A DNA stretch of 64,000 bases from Arthrobacter sp. PAMC25564 (lineage in GTDB: Bacteria; Actinomycetota; Actinomycetes; Actinomycetales; Micrococcaceae), in assembly GCF_004798705.1 (NCBI RefSeq), contig NZ_CP039290.1, forward strand, positions 1,178,001-1,242,000, read 5' to 3'. Below, one piece after another: positions 36,067-43,584 of this stretch (positions within the stretch are counted from its first letter, which is position 1; each line of letters begins with the position of its first letter). The position numbers and the translations under genes are program-made. Below the pieces are notes generated by a model. The model had not been told where the DNA came from, made no database searches, and saw only the letters and a program-made list of their open reading frames with translations.

Positions 36067-36085
36067 ATGATTCGCAGGACAGGCC
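36067..36085. repeat. Right terminal inverted repeat of the IS
   Basis: Reverse complement of this end is GGCCTGTCCTGCGAATCAT, pairing with the left end in 18 of 19 positions. Confidence 0.88.
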
Positions 36086-36490
36086 CTAGAGCGGCAGCAG
36101 CCCGGACAGGTCCGCGCGCAGCCCGGAGGCGGCCACCTTGCCGGCGGCGACGGCGTCGGCCCAGCTTAACCGGCCGCTGACCATTGCCAGCCAGGTGGCG
36201 GCGTCGCACTCTATGACGTTCGGGGGAGTGCCGCGGGTATGGCGCGGGCCTTCCACGCACTGTGTCACGCCGAACGGCGGGACACGCACCTCCACGGAGT
36301 TTCCCGGTGCCCGCGCGGTGACTTCCTCCAGGGTGTAGCGCACCGCCGTCGCGAGCGCGTTGCGGGACACGGCGGGAACCCCGCCGGGGAAGGACGCCGG
36401 TTCCTTCCCTGCCGGGGCGGTGGCCTCAAGCCATGCGGCCAGCGCCGCACGGCCTTCGTCGGGAGCGATCCGGCGTCGCGGAACAACCAT
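36086..36490 (-). CDS. Sterol carrier family protein
   Basis: A 134-residue protein with the actinobacterial SCP-2-like fold: SVEVRVPPFGVTQCVEG, then TPPNVIECDAATWLAMVSGR and a helical end (VAASGLRADLSGLLPL). It may bind lipid, or be related to the mycothiol-dependent maleylpyruvate isomerase C-terminal domain. Its stop codon lies within the CTAG target duplication of the IS, so the insertion left the reading frame intact. The asparaginase gene lies upstream on the same strand, 21 bases away. Confidence 0.82.
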   Translation of the reverse strand: MVVPRRRIAPDEGRAALAAWLEATAPAGKEPASFPGGVPAVSRNALATAVRYTLEEVTARAPGNSVEVRVPPFGVTQCVEGPRHTRGTPPNVIECDAATWLAMVSGRLSWADAVAAGKVAASGLRADLSGLLPL

Positions 36491-36511
36491 CAGCCTGCCT
36501 CCTGCCGATGC

Positions 36512-37543
36512 CTACTTTGCGAGGGTCTGGTCCAGGAGCGCCGATACGGCGCGGCCGAGCCGGATCTTGCCCACCGGCCGGCCGCCGCCCAGGACGGAAT
36601 CGACGACCTTCTCCAGCACACTGGACACCTCGGGAACCTCGACGGCGCCCGCGGCTGCAAGCATGGTCAGCCCGACCAGCGTCGTGGCCCGGACGTTGCC
36701 GTCGAGGACCTTGACGGCAACGGACGCACCCTGGCGGGTGGCCATCACCAGCACGCCTTCGGCGCCGACCTTGGCCAGGATGCCCAGTTCATCCATGACG
36801 ATCGTGTTGGACTCGCCGCGGCCCTGCACGGCCCACGGATAGTCCAACATGGACGTGGCTACCGTGGCCGCGCGGGCGTTGGAGTTCTTGTCCCCGGGGG
36901 CCTTGGCCAGCTTTGAATACGCCCGGGCCAGGCCCGTCAGCGAGACGGCGGCGACGGGGGCGCCGCAGCCGTCGATCCCGAGGTGGGCGATGCCCTCGCC
37001 GCAGTATTCCTCGATCACGGAGCGGATGCGCTGCTGCAGGGGGTGGTTGGGTTCAAGGTAGCTGCGGGTGTCCCAGCCGTTCTCGGTGCAGGCCCAGAGG
37101 AACGCGGCATGCTTGCCCGAGCAGTTGAAGGCCAGCTTTGACTTGCCACGCCCCGAGCGGACCAGCCAGTTCCGGGCCGTCTCGTCCTGGGGCCAATCGG
37201 GCGGGCACTGCAGCTGTTCTTCGGTGACCCCGGCGGCCTTGAGCATGCCCTCGACGACGTCCATGTGATCGAGCGAGGCGACATGGCTGCCGCACGCGAT
37301 CGCCACCTGGGCTCCGCGCAGGGGGACGCCTGACTGCATGGAGGCGAGCGCCTGCAGCGGCTTGAGGGTCGACCGGGCGAGGATCGGGGTGGTGATGTCG
37401 CCGAGTTCGGTGACCACCGTGCCGTCCGCCGCCATCACAACGGCGGATCCGATGTGACGGGATTCGACGAAGCCGCTGCGCTCGATAACTGCCAGTTCGA
37501 CGGCGGCGTCGACGGTGAAGGTGGCATGCAAATTCAGGGGCAT
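36512..37543 (-). CDS. L-asparaginase (type II-like, Rhizobium-type family)
   Basis: A 343-residue asparaginase of the thermolabile Rhizobium-type family. It has the S-x-x-K motif in ARSTLKPLQALA, FNCSGKHAAFL and IDGCGAPVAAV, where cysteines and Lys correspond to the reported metal/active site. It hydrolyses asparagine to aspartate and ammonia. The ATG at 37543 is preferred over an upstream in-frame ATG that adds 11 residues of no family resemblance. It is probably co-transcribed with the sterol-carrier gene. Confidence 0.87.
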   Translation of the reverse strand: MPLNLHATFTVDAAVELAVIERSGFVESRHIGSAVVMAADGTVVTELGDITTPILARSTLKPLQALASMQSGVPLRGAQVAIACGSHVASLDHMDVVEGMLKAAGVTEEQLQCPPDWPQDETARNWLVRSGRGKSKLAFNCSGKHAAFLWACTENGWDTRSYLEPNHPLQQRIRSVIEEYCGEGIAHLGIDGCGAPVAAVSLTGLARAYSKLAKAPGDKNSNARAATVATSMLDYPWAVQGRGESNTIVMDELGILAKVGAEGVLVMATRQGASVAVKVLDGNVRATTLVGLTMLAAAGAVEVPEVSSVLEKVVDSVLGGGRPVGKIRLGRAVSALLDQTLAK

Positions 37544-37597
37544 GGTGCAAGTGTATGGTGCCCGGGTGCCGTACACCGGTTATTCCACGATCACCGT

Positions 37598-39196
37598 TTA
37601 TTCGACCGTGACCATGACCGACTGCCAGCCGGAGGCACCGTCGGGCACCGGGTCGGCCCGCTTCTCCGTCTGCAGCTCGCCCGTCCCGTCGGTGGCCCGG
37701 GCCTTGATGTAGTGCGGTCCCGGGGTGGCGTCCCAGTCGAAGGACCACTGGCGCCAGGTGGCGACGGAGGCTTCGGCGGAGAGCACCGCCTCGGTCCAGG
37801 GGCCATTGTCGATCTGCACCTCGACCTTGGTGATACCCCGGGTCTGGGCCCAGGCCGTGCCGCCGATGGCCATCCTGCCGGCAGCGACCCTGGCGAAGGA
37901 CTTGGGGACCTCCACCCGGGCCATGGTCTTGATCGGGCCGCGTTCGGACCAGCCGCGCTGCGTCCAGTAGGCCTTGTTGTCTGCAAATCGCGTCACTTCG
38001 AGGTCGACCACCCATTTGGTGGCCGAGACGAAGCCGTACAGCCCGGGGACCACCATGCGCACCGGGTAACCGTGTTCCAGCGGCAGCGCTTCACCGTTCA
38101 TGCCGATCGCCAGCATCGCGTCGCGGCCATCCTGCAGGACCTCCAGTGGCGTGGAGGCGCTGAAGCCGTCCACGGAGGTGGAGAGCACCATGTCGGCGCC
38201 GTCCCTGGGCCGGGCCATCTTGAGCACGTCACGGATGGGCATGCCCAGCCACTTGGCGTTGCCGGCCAGGTTTCCGCCCACCGGGTTGGAGACGCACGTC
38301 AGGGAGACATGGGATTCGATGAGCCGGGCGTCCAGCAGGTCCTGGAAGCTGAGGCGCACTTCCTGCTCGACGAGGCCGTGGACCCGGAGTTCCCAGTCCT
38401 GGGCGTTGATTTCCGGCACGCTGAGGGCGGTGTCGATCCGGTAGAAGTCCTTGTTCGGCGTCAGCCACGGGGTGACCCCCGGCGCCCTGGACTGGACGCC
38501 GGCCGGCACGGCGGCGGCAGCTTTGACGGGGGCGGGCAGCTTCAGGGCTTCGCGGGCCTGCGCCACGTTGCTGCGGGCGGCGCTAAGCAGCCGGCCGCCC
38601 GTTGCGGCGGCGGCGGCGGACACCGCGGTGAGACCGGTCGTGGTGAAGAAGGCGCGGCGGCTGGTGGCGGGGCGGTCCGGCTCCTCGGCGCCGAGGTCCG
38701 ACGCCACCTCCGGCCATTCCCGCATCCGCCACAGCCGCGTGACCAGGAGCCGCAGCACCGCGAGCCCGGCCACGGTGCCGATCAGTGAAGGAATCGCATC
38801 CAGAGGTTTCACGCCGGCGCGGGTCACGACGCAGGCGACGATCACGGCGCCCATCAGCAGCACCCCGGCCACGCCGAGCAGCCATTTCCGGTAGGCCACC
38901 ACACCCAGCACACAGGCGAGGACCAGGATGGTCACCCCCATGCCCACGAACAGTGCGGCCTTGTCATTGGTGCCGAAGGCGGTGACCGCGAAGTCCTTCA
39001 TCCAGGGCGGGGTGAAGTCGATGAATGTCGAGCCGAGGGCGATCACCGGCGTCGCCCGCGCCGTGAAGAAGGCCCCGGTCAGTTCCGCGACGGACAGGAC
39101 GACGGCGGCCGCGGCCACCCCGGCCAGGGCTGCGGGGCCGGTCAGCCGCCTCGAGGGCTGCTGCGTGCTGGGCTTCTGGGCGCTGGGATTGTCCAT
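37598..39196 (-). CDS. Membrane-anchored molybdopterin-dependent oxidoreductase (sulfite oxidase-like)
   Basis: A 532-residue protein. About five N-terminal membrane helices (ALAGVAAAAVVLSVAELTG, ..FVGMGVTILVLACVLGVV, ..) are followed by an Arg-Arg segment (TSRRAFFTTTG) resembling a Tat-like junction. A sulfite-oxidase/YedY-type domain then carries the molybdenum-binding Cys in SLTCVSNPVGG. A Mo-Co dimerisation domain closes the protein. It probably acts at the outer membrane face with an oxidised small substrate; the electron acceptor is not seen. The ATG at 39196 is chosen over the longer frame. Confidence 0.85.
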   Translation of the reverse strand: MDNPSAQKPSTQQPSRRLTGPAALAGVAAAAVVLSVAELTGAFFTARATPVIALGSTFIDFTPPWMKDFAVTAFGTNDKAALFVGMGVTILVLACVLGVVAYRKWLLGVAGVLLMGAVIVACVVTRAGVKPLDAIPSLIGTVAGLAVLRLLVTRLWRMREWPEVASDLGAEEPDRPATSRRAFFTTTGLTAVSAAAAATGGRLLSAARSNVAQAREALKLPAPVKAAAAVPAGVQSRAPGVTPWLTPNKDFYRIDTALSVPEINAQDWELRVHGLVEQEVRLSFQDLLDARLIESHVSLTCVSNPVGGNLAGNAKWLGMPIRDVLKMARPRDGADMVLSTSVDGFSASTPLEVLQDGRDAMLAIGMNGEALPLEHGYPVRMVVPGLYGFVSATKWVVDLEVTRFADNKAYWTQRGWSERGPIKTMARVEVPKSFARVAAGRMAIGGTAWAQTRGITKVEVQIDNGPWTEAVLSAEASVATWRQWSFDWDATPGPHYIKARATDGTGELQTEKRADPVPDGASGWQSVMVTVE

Positions 39197-39378
39197 ACCG
39201 GCAATTCGTAGCCGGCCAGCCCGCGGATTGTCCGCCCGCCCCACGGGACATGCCCTCCGCGAGCGGCAAGGGATGGACATGGTGGCGTTGTGTCCCTTGG
39301 CCGCGGCCAGGACTGGGCATGTCCAGTGGCAGACACAGCTTAGGAGCCAGCGGCGTGCACAAAGTACCCTTGGAAACT

Positions 39379-40689
39379 GTGAAGGTACTTGTCATCGGCC
39401 CCGGCGGCCGCGAACACGCCATTGTCCGATCCTTGCTCGCAGACCCCAACGTTTCCGAGGTCCACGCGGCCCCGGGCAACGCCGGCATCAGCAAGCTGGT
39501 CCCCACCTACGCCATCGACGCGAACGACCCCGACGCCGTCGCGGCACTGGCCACGAAGCTGTCGGTCGATCTGGTGGTGGTCGGTCCCGAGGCGCCCCTC
39601 GCCGCGGGTGTGTCCGACGCCGTCCGCGCCGCCGGCATCGCGGTCTTCGGCCCCAGCAAGGCTGCTGCCCAACTCGAGGCCTCCAAGGCCTTCGCGAAGG
39701 AGGTCATGGCTGAGGCCGGCGTGCCCACAGCGATGGCCCGGGTGGCCGGCAACGCCGAGGAAGCCGCCGACGCGCTCGACGCATTCGGCGCCCCGTACGT
39801 GGTGAAGGACGACGGCCTGGCGGCCGGCAAGGGCGTCGTGGTCACCAATGACCGCGACGAGGCCCTCGCGCACGCGCAGAGCTGTTTCGACGCCGGCGGC
39901 ACCGTGGTGATCGAGGAATTCCTGGATGGCCCCGAGGTCTCCGTGTTCGTCCTCTGCGACGGCCGCAACACCGTGGCGCTCTCCCCGGCCCAGGACTTCA
40001 AGCGGATCTTCGACAACGACGAAGGCCCCAACACCGGCGGCATGGGCGCCTACACCCCGCTGGAATGGGCCCCCGAAGGCCTCGTCCAGGAAGTCATTGA
40101 CAGGGTCGCCCAGCCCACGGTCAACCAGATGGCGCACCGTGGCACGCCGTTCGTCGGCGTATTGTTCGTCGGCCTGGCCCTGACCTCCCGCGGCACCCGC
40201 GTGATCGAATTCAACGTCCGCTTCGGCGACCCGGAAACCCAGGCCGTCCTCGCCCGGCTCAAGACGCCACTCGGCGGCCTGCTGATGGCGGCAGCCAAGG
40301 GCGGACTGGACAAGGTCCAGCCGCTGCGCTGGTCCCGGGAGACCGCCGTCGCCGTCGTCGTGGCCGCCGACAACTACCCCGGCACTCCGCGGACGGGGGA
40401 CCGGATCCGAGGTCTCCGGAAGGCCGAAGCCCTCGAAGGGGTCCACGTGATCCACGCGGGCACGAAGTTCGACCACGAGGGCAAGGTGGTGTCCGCCGGC
40501 GGACGCGTCCTCGCCGTCGTGGCCCTGGGAATCGACCTGGTGGAGGCCCGTGAACGGGCGTACGACGCCGTCGGGCTGGTCCAGCTGGACGGCGGCCAGT
40601 TCCGCACCGACATCGGACGCAAGGCGGCCCGCGGCGAAATCCATGTCACGACGCCCGGCGCCCCTGCCGCCACGAAAGCGAAGGCGTGA
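39379..40689 (+). CDS. purD: Phosphoribosylamine-glycine ligase
   Basis: A 436-residue GAR synthetase, the second step of purine synthesis: phosphoribosylamine + glycine + ATP to GAR. It shows VLVIGPGGREHAIVRSLL at the N-terminus, then the ATP-grasp core (VVKDDGLAAGKGVVV, EEFLDGPEVSVFVLCDG) and GPNTGGMGAYTPLEWAP and IEFNVRFGDPETQ. The start is GTG at 39379, the first start codon at the domain boundary. purC begins two bases after its stop, so they form an operon. A 180-base untranslated region precedes it. Confidence 0.93.
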   Translation: MKVLVIGPGGREHAIVRSLLADPNVSEVHAAPGNAGISKLVPTYAIDANDPDAVAALATKLSVDLVVVGPEAPLAAGVSDAVRAAGIAVFGPSKAAAQLEASKAFAKEVMAEAGVPTAMARVAGNAEEAADALDAFGAPYVVKDDGLAAGKGVVVTNDRDEALAHAQSCFDAGGTVVIEEFLDGPEVSVFVLCDGRNTVALSPAQDFKRIFDNDEGPNTGGMGAYTPLEWAPEGLVQEVIDRVAQPTVNQMAHRGTPFVGVLFVGLALTSRGTRVIEFNVRFGDPETQAVLARLKTPLGGLLMAAAKGGLDKVQPLRWSRETAVAVVVAADNYPGTPRTGDRIRGLRKAEALEGVHVIHAGTKFDHEGKVVSAGGRVLAVVALGIDLVEARERAYDAVGLVQLDGGQFRTDIGRKAARGEIHVTTPGAPAATKAKA

Positions 40690-40691
40690 CC

Positions 40692-41639
40692 ATGGCCGAG
40701 AATAATTCCGCCAGCCCCAAGGGCGGCCTGGACACGGAAACGCTGGAACTGCCGGGCTGGCAGCATATCTATTCCGGCAAGGTCCGCGACCTTTATGTCC
40801 CCGCGGACGGGTCCATCACGGAGCGCGTCGGCCAGGACTGCGTCCTGGTCGTGGCCAGCGACCGGATCAGCGCCTACGACCACGTCCTGGCCAGCGAGAT
40901 CCCGGACAAGGGACGCATCCTGACCCAGCTGAGCCTATGGTGGTTCGAGCAGCTCGGGGTCCAGCACCACGTGCTCTCGTCCACCGTCGACGGCGGTGTT
41001 CCCGCCGCGGTGGAAGGCCGCGCCATGATCTGCAAGAAACTGGACATGTTTCCGGTGGAATGCATCGCCCGCGGCTACCTCACGGGGTCCGGGCTGGCCG
41101 AGTACAAACAGTCCCGCACCGTGTGCAGCATCCCGCTCCCGGACGGGCTCGTGGACGGATCCCGCCTTGACGAGGCCATCTTCACGCCGTCGGCCAAGGC
41201 CGAGGTGGGCGAACACGACGAGAACATTACCTATGACGCCGTCGTCGGCCTGGTGGGCGCCGATGTGGCCCACCGGCTGCGCGAGCTGACCCTCGAGATC
41301 TACACCAAGGCCGAGGGCATCGCCCGCGGCCGCGGCATCATCCTGGCCGACACCAAGGTGGAGTTCGGCGTCGACGCCGCCACCGGCGTCATCACGCTGG
41401 GCGATGAGGTCCTGACGCCGGACTCCTCACGGTTCTGGGACGCCACGACCTACAAGCCGGGCCAGGCCCAGCCCTCCTATGACAAGCAGTACGTCCGCGA
41501 CTGGCTGACCTCGGCCGAGTCGGGCTGGGACAAGTCCTCCGACGCGCCGCCGCCGGCCCTGCCGGCCGACGTCGTGGACCGCACCCGCAGCCGCTATGTG
41601 GAGGCCTACGAAAAGCTCACCGGCAGGACGTTCGCGTAG
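40692..41639 (+). CDS. purC: Phosphoribosylaminoimidazole-succinocarboxamide synthase
   Basis: A 315-residue SAICAR synthetase, joining CAIR and aspartate with ATP. Family motifs: YSGKVRDLYVPAD, VVASDRISAYDHVLASEIPDKG, MFPVECIARGYLTGSG, LADTKVEFGVD and VLTPDSSRFWDATTY. The ATG at 40692 sits two bases after purD; a GTG overlapping purD's stop is also possible. It converges on the HTH-TPR gene with only 12 bases between the stops. Confidence 0.94.
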   Translation: MAENNSASPKGGLDTETLELPGWQHIYSGKVRDLYVPADGSITERVGQDCVLVVASDRISAYDHVLASEIPDKGRILTQLSLWWFEQLGVQHHVLSSTVDGGVPAAVEGRAMICKKLDMFPVECIARGYLTGSGLAEYKQSRTVCSIPLPDGLVDGSRLDEAIFTPSAKAEVGEHDENITYDAVVGLVGADVAHRLRELTLEIYTKAEGIARGRGIILADTKVEFGVDAATGVITLGDEVLTPDSSRFWDATTYKPGQAQPSYDKQYVRDWLTSAESGWDKSSDAPPPALPADVVDRTRSRYVEAYEKLTGRTFA

Positions 41640-41651
41640 CTCTCCGCCGGC

Positions 41652-42920
41652 CTAGCTCTCCGCCGAGGCAGCGGCCTCGGCGCGGCGCTGGGCCAGCCGG
41701 ATCTCCAGCACGGCATCCATGGCCTGCTGGACCCGGTCCGAGGCGCCTGCCGCGGTGAATTCCTTCTGGGCCTCCTCGAGGTACACCAGGGCCTCGTCGG
41801 CCTGCCCGGCGGCCTTGAGTGCCTTCCCGAGCAGCAGGGATACTTCGCCGGCCGTGTGCCGGGCCAGGGAATCCTTGTCGGCGTGGATCTCGCGCAGCTT
41901 CTGGACCGCCGCCACGATGTCCCCGGTGAGGTAGAGCCACCGTGCCCTGATGAAGGCGACCTCGAGCTCGTCCGTCTTGTTCCCGCCCACGATCGAGAGG
42001 GCCAGTTCGGCGCGTTCGATCGAGGAGAGGGTCTCAGGTTCCACGATCCCGGAGGAGAGCCGGACGGCGGCGGAGGCCTTGTTGAAACGGGCCCAGAGGT
42101 CGATGTCATTCGCGGGGGAGAGCAGCTTGGCGGCGCGCTCGTGGTACTTGATCCCCTCCGGGTAGTCATGGCGCATGAAGGCGACATTGCCGATGACCCA
42201 GGCGACCTCGCCGGCGAGCTGGGACATGGAATGGTCATCCATCTGCCCGTTCATGGCCTGGCAGTACTCCCAGGCCTCGTCCAGCCGCCCGCTTTCGGCC
42301 AGCGCCCCGATCAGCGCCCGCAGCGCGCCGATGACCAGGGTGGAGCCCTGCGGCAGTTCAGCGCACAGCTTCACCGCCTCCTGTGCCTGGTCGACGGCGG
42401 CGGTCAGCTGACCCTGGCCCTGGGACGCGGCCGCCAGCATCTGGCGGGCCCTTACGCCCAGGCCGGCCGACTCGGCGGCCATGGGGTGTTCGAGCAGGTG
42501 CTGGACGATGTCCTTGCACTCCTGCCACAGGCCCTGTTTGATCAGGCATTCGGCCTGCATATAGGTCATGTTCCACCAGGCCGAGGTGTTCTTCGCCTCC
42601 AGGGCAATCCGGGCTGCGGTGGCGGCGTGGGTGGCGGCCACCGGGTAGTCCCGCAGATCCCAGGCCTGGCGGGCGTAGAGTCCGGCGAGCACATATTCGG
42701 CGTCGCTGACGGAGACCGGCTGGCTCCAGGCCTCCAGTGCTTTGGGGGCCAGCTCCAGCCGCCGGGCCAGTTCTTCGATGACATCAGCGGTCGGTTCGCG
42801 GCGGCCGGTTTCGAGCAGCGAGATATAGCTGGGGGAGTACAGGTCCCGGCCCAGCTCCGCCTGTGTCAGGCCGCGTTCAAGCCGTTCCGCGCGGAGCTTT
42901 TCCCCGAATCCGTTCCCCAC
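41652..42920 (-). CDS. HTH-TPR transcriptional regulator, candidate RRNPP-type peptide receptor
   Basis: A 422-residue cytoplasmic protein, no membrane segment. Residues about 6-60 are an Xre/Cro helix-turn-helix (LRAERLERGLTQAELGRDLY, SPSYISLLETGRREPTADVI). Residues about 70-400 are a long run of TPR-like helical hairpins (e.g. WWNMTYMQAECLIKQGLWQE, ALRALIGALAESGRLDEAWE, LSLLLGKALKAAGQADEALV). This HTH + TPR layout and length match the RRNPP class (Rgg, PlcR, NprR, PrgX), which bind imported peptide pheromones. The start is GTG at 42920, preceded by GGAGG. It is divergent from a secreted peptide gene 130 bases away whose C-terminus carries three identical octapeptides. Regulator-ligand pairing is inferred. 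Confidence 0.85.
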   Translation of the reverse strand: MGNGFGEKLRAERLERGLTQAELGRDLYSPSYISLLETGRREPTADVIEELARRLELAPKALEAWSQPVSVSDAEYVLAGLYARQAWDLRDYPVAATHAATAARIALEAKNTSAWWNMTYMQAECLIKQGLWQECKDIVQHLLEHPMAAESAGLGVRARQMLAAASQGQGQLTAAVDQAQEAVKLCAELPQGSTLVIGALRALIGALAESGRLDEAWEYCQAMNGQMDDHSMSQLAGEVAWVIGNVAFMRHDYPEGIKYHERAAKLLSPANDIDLWARFNKASAAVRLSSGIVEPETLSSIERAELALSIVGGNKTDELEVAFIRARWLYLTGDIVAAVQKLREIHADKDSLARHTAGEVSLLLGKALKAAGQADEALVYLEEAQKEFTAAGASDRVQQAMDAVLEIRLAQRRAEAAASAES

Positions 42921-42959
42921 GGATGCCTCCTGATTCCGGACAATCCTTGTACTAAATGC

Positions 42960-42990
42960 TTGACAGGCTCTGTGGAAACCATTTTACAAT
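42960..42990 (+). promoter_or_regulatory. Peptide-gene promoter within a symmetric divergent control region
   Basis: TTGACA (42960-42965) and TACAAT (42985-42990), 19 bases apart, lead to the peptide gene. A mirror-image TGTCAA (42994-42999) supplies a TTGACA on the opposite strand, as a possible -35 for the regulator. TTGTA (42947-42951) and TACAA (42985-42989) form another inverted pair. Together they suggest shared operators for autoregulation. Confidence 0.6.
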
Positions 42991-43050
42991 GTATGTCAAC
43001 AAGAGTAATGCTGACTTGGATCAGGACCCCGACCCATATTGAGGATCTCC

Positions 43051-43260
43051 ATGTTGAAGAAGATCGCAGCTGGCGCCGCTCTGGCGGCCGCACTGGCATT
43101 CTCCGCCGCGGCCCCAGCCGTCCTGTCCGCCAGTTCAAACACTGACACCCCGAGCGTCACTGCGGTCGGGAACTGGCCTGATCCGATGGGCGCGCCCAAC
43201 GCGGTCGGGAACTGGCCCGATCCGATGGCATTCGTCGGCAACTGGCCCGACCCGATGTAG
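43051..43260 (+). CDS. Secreted peptide precursor with three VGNWPDPM repeats (candidate pheromone)
   Basis: A 69-residue precursor. Residues 1-4 (MLKK) are a basic n-region, about 5-25 a hydrophobic alanine-rich core, and about 24-29 a small-residue stretch where Sec signal peptidase could cut. Residues 39-46, 52-59 and 62-69 are identical VGNWPDPM octapeptides, preceded by A, A and F, and the last copy ends at the stop codon. GAGGAT lies at proper distance before the ATG at 43051. A promoter, and a perfect 10-base-stem terminator right after, make it a self-contained unit. It is divergent from an HTH-TPR regulator. It could be a multi-copy peptide pheromone or less likely a small RiPP or secreted antimicrobial; no modifying enzyme or peptidase is adjacent. 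No homologue is recognised. Confidence 0.9.
   Translation: MLKKIAAGAALAAALAFSAAAPAVLSASSNTDTPSVTAVGNWPDPMGAPNAVGNWPDPMAFVGNWPDPM
43165..43257 (+). repeat. Three in-frame 24-base repeats encoding VGNWPDPM
   Basis: Copies at 43165-43188, 43204-43227 and 43234-43257. Their DNA differs only at a few third positions (e.g. gggaac vs ggcaac, gat vs gac), while the eight residues are identical. Synonymous-only difference is what purifying selection on the peptide would leave. Confidence 0.95.
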
Positions 43261-43283
43261 CCACACCAGGCTTCCGCCTCACC

Positions 43284-43322
43284 GCTCCGGGACGTGCGCG
43301 AACCATGTCCCGGAGCTTTTTT
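43284..43322 (+). terminator. Strong Rho-independent terminator of the peptide gene
   Basis: GCTCCGGGAC (43284-43293) pairs perfectly with GTCCCGGAGC (43307-43316), loop 13 bases, followed by TTTTTT (43317-43322). It begins 23 bases after the peptide stop. Confidence 0.92.
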
Positions 43323-43375
43323 ATGCCTGTGGTGCCTTGGACCCGCGGTGCCCCCGGCTGTCACACGGCAGACAC

Positions 43376-43410
43376 AAAAAGAGGGCCTCCCAAATGGAAG
43401 ACCCTCTTTC
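43376..43410 (-). terminator. Terminator after the tRNA-Pro gene
   Basis: On the minus strand, GAGGGTCTTCC and GGGAGGCCCTC pair with a short loop, followed by a T run (the AAAAA at 43376-43380 read in reverse). It lies immediately downstream of the tRNA, as is usual. Confidence 0.88.
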
Positions 43411-43413
43411 GAT

Positions 43414-43490
43414 TGGTCGGGATGACAGGATTTGAACCTGCGACCTCGTCGTCCCGAACGACGCGCGCTACCAAGCTGCGCCACATCCCG
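43414..43490 (-). tRNA. tRNA-Pro (anticodon CGG)
   Basis: Read on the minus strand from 43490: acceptor CGGGATG pairs with CATCCCG, D-arm GCGCAGCTTGGTAGCGC, anticodon stem CGTCG/CGACG with loop TTCGGGA, anticodon CGG, then a T-arm with GGTTCAAATCC. The 3' discriminator A is followed by encoded CCA (to 43414). It decodes CCG. Confidence 0.96.
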
Positions 43491-43584
43491 ATCCGCTGCA
43501 AAAGCAACTTCACAAGGATAGCTGATGAACGGCCCGGATGTGAAATCGGGGTGCGGGCACGCCTGCCGGCCGCGCCGGGCAGTC

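Larger units (their letters stand above)
35150..36085 (-). mobile_element. IS5-family insertion sequence, IS427-like, inactive
   Basis: A 936-base element flanked by 4-base CTAG target duplications (35146-35149 and 36086-36089). Its 19-base ends match in 18 positions. It holds one transposase in two frames. Size, CTAG target, frameshift layout and transposase sequence fit the IS427 group. An in-frame stop in the second frame makes it probably immobile. The right-hand CTAG supplies the stop codon of the sterol-carrier gene at 36086. Confidence 0.9.

Noticed and set aside
43051..43260. Peptide gene as toxin-antitoxin or as a RiPP precursor
   Set aside because: Signal sequence plus repeated octapeptide is not toxin-like, and no modifying enzyme, peptidase or dedicated exporter with a peptidase domain is adjacent. 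RiPP remains a minor alternative.
43414..43490. Genomic island or prophage attachment site at the tRNA-Pro gene
   Set aside because: No integrase, no direct repeat of the tRNA end and no composition change was seen.
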